A stretch of 9,763 nucleotides of DNA from CAYVAP01 sp964343195 (GTDB taxonomy: Bacteria > Bacteroidota > Bacteroidia > J057): NCBI GenBank assembly GCA_964343195.1, contig CAYFIR010000176.1, forward strand, positions 1 to 9,763, given 5' to 3'. Below are positions 6,958-9,763 of this stretch, one piece after another. The notes beneath the pieces were generated by a model that was not told the DNA's origin, made no database searches, and worked only from the letters and a program-made list of their open reading frames with translations. Made by a program: the position numbers and the translations under genes. Within the stretch, counting starts at the first letter, position 1. The number at the start of each line of letters is the position of its first letter.

Positions 6958-6964
6958 TTGGGGA

Positions 6965-7018
6965 GAGTTCGGAGTTCGGAGTTCGGAGTTCGGAGTTCGG
7001 AGTTCGGAGTTCAAAGTT
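6965..7018. repeat. Heptanucleotide tandem repeat (GAGTTCG)n
   Basis: Six perfect GAGTTCG units (6965-7006) are followed by GAGTTCA and a decayed AAGTTGA, starting eight bases after the parA stop. Seven-base simple repeats of this kind occur between genes in Bacteroidota and cyanobacteria. Copy number is likely to vary by slippage. It does not sit in a coding frame. Confidence 0.95.
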
Positions 7019-7103
7019 GATCGTTCCCGGATTACTGTTTATCGAGCATTTCGCTTCTTTCCAGCAACTAGAAACTGATCATTTTCATTTCTTGCATGAC
7101 TCT

Positions 7104-7137
7104 AGGCTAACCTTCATTCAAGGTTAGCCTTTTTCTT
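7104..7137 (+). terminator. Rho-independent terminator downstream of parA
   Basis: AGGCTAACCTT (7104-7114), loop CATTC, AAGGTTAGCCT (7120-7130): a perfect 11-bp stem running straight into a T-run (7130-7134, then CTT). It lies 147 bp after the parA stop and is the strongest intrinsic terminator in the window. Confidence 0.88.
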
Positions 7138-7205
7138 ATCCACATCTCCAGTTTCCCAACCAGGTGAATTTCTGGTTGTCCTTTGGTCACAACCTTTTCT
7201 ACCAC

Positions 7206-8048
7206 ATGAGCAATCTCCATAATGTTCCTACCGGAGCCCCCTGGACCCTGAGCGGAGGAGCCCCATCCAAAGGAGCTGCCTTTATTTTCCTTGCGATCAT
7301 ATTGGGAGCCATTTGCCTCATTTTCAGAGGAATGGGAACAGAAATATCCCTTGAGATCCTGCAAACTAAAAGCGGACTGATCATAACTGGCATCATCCTG
7401 TTTCTGCTCATCCTGATGGCAGGATTGATCAGTAGCCTTGTATATGCCAGCAATCATAAAAAAAATGAACTCATACACCGTCCCATGCGAGGCCTGCCCA
7501 TGAGGGGACTGGGTTTAATGGCTTTCTCCCTTCCATTAGGGTTTCTATTCTTTATCCATGGGCAGGAACAGGATCCTTTCACTGTCTGGATGGTCAGGAT
7601 TGCGGCACTCCTGTTTCTGATTGGGCTTGGGTATGCAGGCTGGCTCCTGATTCGGGATGTGGTCAGGGCCATCCGTTTCGGCACCTCAGAGATAGCCCTC
7701 AGTCCCAATCGCCCAAGGCCAGGGGATGATATTACCTTCCGCCTCAAAAAACATGGGCTGTCTGACTACAAAGGTCCAATAGAAGTATCTCTCCAGAATG
7801 TAAAAGAGACGATCAAAGTGATGGGAAGGGGCAAAAGAAGGAAGCGTTACATTGTCCGCAACTTCCTGTACCAAAAGACGTGGGAACTTCCCTTTTATCA
7901 GCTTGAAGAAGACGGAATTACCACCTCCATACCCAGCGAAGGCATAGCCATCACTGAGTACAACGGTCAACTTCCCACCTACTGGGAGGTGTTCATCAGG
8001 GTCGAAGATCAGGGCTTTGAGGCACGGTACCTTATTCCCATTCACTAG
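7206..8048 (+). CDS. Hypothetical membrane protein, four helices plus soluble beta-rich domain
   Basis: A 280-residue protein with four hydrophobic helices at about 24-41, 57-80, 101-118 and 127-150. A basic loop (82-100) separates the second and third helices. A soluble C-terminal domain (155-280) is predicted mostly beta: P-N-R-P-R-P-G-D near its start, the highly basic GRGKRRKRY stretch (207-215), and an ending W-E-V-F-I-R-V-E pattern followed by Y-L-I-P-I. That last pattern recalls the tail of DUF3592-like or arrestin-like beta sandwiches, but I cannot assign a family. The frame is open to a GTG at 7164; the ATG at 7206 is preferred as the commoner start. A 6-bp inverted repeat GGTTGT/ACAACC (7174-7194) sits just before the ATG. 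The gene ends 14 bp from the convergent Fe-S gene. Confidence 0.75.
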   Translation: MSNLHNVPTGAPWTLSGGAPSKGAAFIFLAIILGAICLIFRGMGTEISLEILQTKSGLIITGIILFLLILMAGLISSLVYASNHKKNELIHRPMRGLPMRGLGLMAFSLPLGFLFFIHGQEQDPFTVWMVRIAALLFLIGLGYAGWLLIRDVVRAIRFGTSEIALSPNRPRPGDDITFRLKKHGLSDYKGPIEVSLQNVKETIKVMGRGKRRKRYIVRNFLYQKTWELPFYQLEEDGITTSIPSEGIAITEYNGQLPTYWEVFIRVEDQGFEARYLIPIH

Positions 8049-8062
8049 GACTGGGCAGGTCC

Positions 8063-8497
8063 TTATGGGGCTTCAAACCCGATCTTCTTGTGCGTTCCAT
8101 CACAGAAGGGCTTGTTGCTGGAGTGGCCGCAGCGGCACAGGAATACCTTGGGGCGTTCGATTGTCTGCTCGCCATCAGCGCCTTTCAGGGTAATAGGGCC
8201 GGGAACCATCAGAGGGCCGTTGGGAATCACCTCTACCTGGGTGAGGTCTTCGGTTGACTCATCCGCCGAAGATTCATTGGCCATGCGGTAGCTCAACGCT
8301 CCTGAAGGACATTTTTTCACCTGGTCAACGATTTGCTGAGTAGGAGCTCCTTCCGCATTGATCCAGGGCTTTGCTTTGGGGTTGAAAACGGCTGGGAGGC
8401 CATGCCAGCACTTTTCAGAATGGATACAAACATCTGGCTTCCAGATCACGGTAACTTCTCCGTTGCTGTATTCTTTCACTTGGGAAGATTGGGGCAT
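8063..8497 (-). CDS. Two-domain Fe-S protein: Fer4_19 plus CDGSH
   Basis: A 144-residue soluble protein made of two iron-sulfur modules. Residues 15-70 are a divergent 4Fe-4S mono-cluster domain (Fer4_19) with Cys24, Cys30 and Cys63 in the V-C-I-H-S-E-K-C and K-K-C-P-S-G-A-L motifs. An acidic linker (75-85) leads to a C-terminal CDGSH domain, CRCGHSSNKPFCDGTH, with ligands Cys121, Cys123, Cys132 and His136 holding a 2Fe-2S cluster. The combination is an established bacterial architecture thought to act in electron transfer or Fe-S handling, with partners unknown. The ATG at 8497 gives a full-length domain and lacks a Shine-Dalgarno sequence. The gene follows the 8708-9139 gene on the same strand, but the palindromic repeat, with its terminator-like core, separates them, so independent transcription is likely. 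Confidence 0.93.
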   Translation of the reverse strand: MPQSSQVKEYSNGEVTVIWKPDVCIHSEKCWHGLPAVFNPKAKPWINAEGAPTQQIVDQVKKCPSGALSYRMANESSADESTEDLTQVEVIPNGPLMVPGPITLKGADGEQTIERPKVFLCRCGHSSNKPFCDGTHKKIGFEAP

Positions 8498-8502
8498 GTA
8501 GA

Positions 8503-8693
8503 TTGGAGTTAGCGGTTAAAAATAGCTAAGTAACGCTCAAAAAATAAATTCCGCTTTTGGCTTGATCTCTCGCCCGCATACTGCGTCAGAAAAAGCCTCG
8601 TTTGGCCCGCCAAACTCGGTTTTTCTTCCTTGTCTGTGAACGAGATCTCGGCGCAAAAGGAGGAGGTTATTTTTCTCGCGTTACTAACTCCAA
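8503..8693. repeat. Palindromic dispersed repeat, complete copy
   Basis: The element is an imperfect palindrome centred at 8607-8608. Outer arms are TTGGAGTTAG (8503-8512) and CTAACTCCAA (8684-8693). Inner arms AGTAACGC (8529-8536) and GCGTTACT (8678-8685) are centred exactly on the core GTTTGGCCCGCCAAAC (8600-8615). A second, inverted half-copy is at 1-92. It carries no credible gene: the one open frame across it has no start context or family signal. It fills the gap between two minus-strand genes. Confidence 0.85.
8590..8625. terminator. Bidirectional terminator-like core of the palindromic repeat
   Basis: AAAAAGCC, then a GTTTGG/CCAAAC stem with CCCG loop, then GGTTTTTC. The stem extends through two mismatched pairs to CC/GG and is flanked by A5 and T5, so both strands read as stem plus U-run. 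On the minus strand it would end transcripts of the 8708-9139 gene before the Fe-S gene. Confidence 0.55.
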
Positions 8694-8707
8694 AATACTG
8701 GATTAGT

Positions 8708-9139
8708 TCACACAATGGGTAAAGCCGGAGCAAAAAGGAGTAAATCGGGGGCGATATACGCTGTTTTTCCTTCTTTCAGTGCCAATCGCTCTGGCCGATA
8801 ATGCCGATGCAGCAGGTCAGGCATATCGGTTTTCATGGCGGGAAATGCTTCCATGAGAGCTGCGAAACTACCCCCCGGCATTCGAGTCATGAAGTGGGCG
8901 ACGACCTGCACACAGGCCAGCGTCAAGGTCAGGTGAAACTTATCCGGAGCTCCATTGGCAGCGGCAAACTGCCGGATCAATGCACAAACCTGCTCGGAGG
9001 CTTCTGATAAGGGGGCCTGCTCCAGACAGATAAAAGCCAGCCTCAGGTGCGCCTCGTGGGTAAATGCGGTTGCTGGAAGGGTTCGGGTTTGGATACTTTG
9101 TAAAAAGGCATCATCCGATAGGGTCCAATGATCGGTCAT
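8708..9139 (-). CDS. Small uncharacterised protein with conserved histidine motifs
   Basis: A 143-residue soluble, mainly helical protein without signal peptide. The segment FTHEAHLRLAF (26-36, His28 and His31) and the KFHLTLT segment (67-73, His69) follow a pattern I recall from a widespread bacterial family of unknown function in which H-x-x-H-L and Y/F-H-x-T-x-T are conserved. A late L-L-H-R-H-Y-R-P-E segment (109-117) adds more histidines. The spacing could suit a metal site, but this is inference. Length fits a complete single domain. Start ATG at 9139; CCTCCT just upstream is the complement of a Shine-Dalgarno sequence, not one. It is divergent from the small membrane protein at 9239, with 99 bp between, and lies upstream of the repeat and the Fe-S gene. 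Confidence 0.82.
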   Translation of the reverse strand: MTDHWTLSDDAFLQSIQTRTLPATAFTHEAHLRLAFICLEQAPLSEASEQVCALIRQFAAANGAPDKFHLTLTLACVQVVAHFMTRMPGGSFAALMEAFPAMKTDMPDLLHRHYRPERLALKEGKTAYIAPDLLLFAPALPIV

Positions 9140-9238
9140 AAGTCAGGAGGTTGACGAGAATCATTTTAATGAGAAGGTACTCAATGTAGCTTGCAACGAG
9201 TATGTTGACCAGATCGTTTCATTTCCCAAACAGACCGC

Positions 9239-9658
9239 ATGGCTGAGTCATCCCCAAAAACAGGTATTCCACTACACGCAACGTGGTGGCTCCAACTCGT
9301 GCTAGCTGCGATCATCGCACTCGGCTCTATGTTTGGCGGTGCCATGCTGGTGGTAGAGCCAGGAGGTAGTCTCATAGGGATGGACACAGCAGTCCTGACA
9401 GGAACGCCATTTTCTGACTTTACCCTCCCTGGCTGGATCCTGATTGTCATTCTTGGATTTGGCCATGCAGTCACCTTCGTCCTGACCCTGCTCGGAAGCA
9501 AAACTGCAGCCAGAGCAGCTATGATAATGGGAATCGCTCTCGTTATCTGGATACTGGTCCAGTTGGGTATGATTGGTTACCAAATTGCCTTACAACCGCT
9601 TTTCGGCATTCTGGGAGTGATCGAAGCCATCAATGGGTATCGACGAAGGAGGAGTTGA
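9239..9658 (+). CDS. Small four-helix membrane protein of unknown function
   Basis: A 139-residue protein with four hydrophobic helices (about 17-38, 62-85, 91-112, 118-133) and a basic C-terminus (YRRRR), which suggests a cytoplasmic C-terminus by the positive-inside rule. The loop after helix one has a P-G-G-S-L-I-G-M segment and then T-P-F-S-D-F-T-L-P-G leading into helix two. That P-F-x-D-F-x-x-P-G pattern recalls small uncharacterised membrane proteins of Bacteroidota and Actinobacteria, from memory only. No catalytic motif is visible. The ATG at 9239 has no Shine-Dalgarno sequence. The 99-bp upstream gap is shared with the divergent 8708-9139 gene and shows only imperfect TAnnTTG-like matches. 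The 105 bp downstream to the window end hold nothing recognisable. Confidence 0.8.
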   Translation: MAESSPKTGIPLHATWWLQLVLAAIIALGSMFGGAMLVVEPGGSLIGMDTAVLTGTPFSDFTLPGWILIVILGFGHAVTFVLTLLGSKTAARAAMIMGIALVIWILVQLGMIGYQIALQPLFGILGVIEAINGYRRRRS

Positions 9659-9763
9659 GGGAGTAAAGGGTGGAGGCGAATAACGCTGGTGCTGAATATT
9701 CCTCTAGCCATTAGTTTCGCCCGATGAAAAGGGCTTGAGAGAGTCTGCTTATACCTTTTTGAA

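Noticed and set aside
6965..7018. CRISPR-like array
   Set aside because: The repeats are contiguous 7-mers without spacers, a simple tandem repeat.
7174..7194. GGTTGT/ACAACC hairpin as a terminator
   Set aside because: Only a 6-bp stem with a 9-base loop and an interrupted T-run, and a strong terminator lies just upstream.
8509..8733. 74-codon open frame on the minus strand
   Set aside because: Covers the palindromic repeat and overlaps the end of the 8708 gene; no recognisable protein features.

Overview
This 9.8-kb window looks like chromosomal DNA of a Bacteroidota member, possibly of the Saprospiria type. The phylum call rests on several sequence traits. Genes start without Shine-Dalgarno sequences, and promoter-like elements match the Bacteroidota -7 motif TAnnTTTG (clearest just before parA). 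Three lipoproteins are present, along with a heptanucleotide simple repeat and dispersed palindromic repeats. The class-level guess is inference. No RNA gene, CRISPR array or intact transposase gene was found.

Layout. (1) 1-92 is half of a palindromic repeat cut by the window edge. (2) 160-1359 (-) encodes a beta-helix-like lipoprotein with an internal duplication. It diverges from a two-gene membrane cassette: an SdpI/DUF1648 protein (1533-2183) and a CPBP (Abi/CAAX-type) intramembrane protease (2280-3257). (3) A small lipoprotein (3292-3828, -) converges on that cassette. (4) About 550 bp without a gene (3829-4382) carries an array of repeats of the TGTCATGCTGAG type. (5) A family 5 peptide-binding lipoprotein (4383-6119, -) is divergent from parA (6160-6957, +). 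No parB lies within the window. (6) A GAGTTCG heptamer repeat and a strong intrinsic terminator follow parA. (7) A four-helix membrane protein with a soluble beta-rich tail (7206-8048, +) converges on a two-domain Fe-S protein (Fer4_19 + CDGSH, 8063-8497, -). (8) A complete copy of the palindromic repeat (about 8503-8693) separates the Fe-S gene from a small histidine-motif protein (8708-9139, -). A small four-helix membrane protein (9239-9658, +) is divergent from that. The tail 9659-9763 shows nothing recognisable.

Function. The genes are mostly independent housekeeping or envelope functions: peptide uptake, chromosome segregation, Fe-S chemistry and surface lipoproteins. The only clear functional pairing is SdpI plus CPBP, two families repeatedly linked to bacteriocin or toxic-peptide immunity. 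The most unusual non-coding content is two repeat families. One is a roughly 190-bp palindrome with a bidirectional terminator-like core. The other is a composite of direct and inverted TGTCATGCTGAG modules. There is also a run of three 9-bp DnaA-box-like sequences at 11-bp spacing beside parA, which would be worth testing against the replication origin. I saw no multi-gene system that is clearly new.
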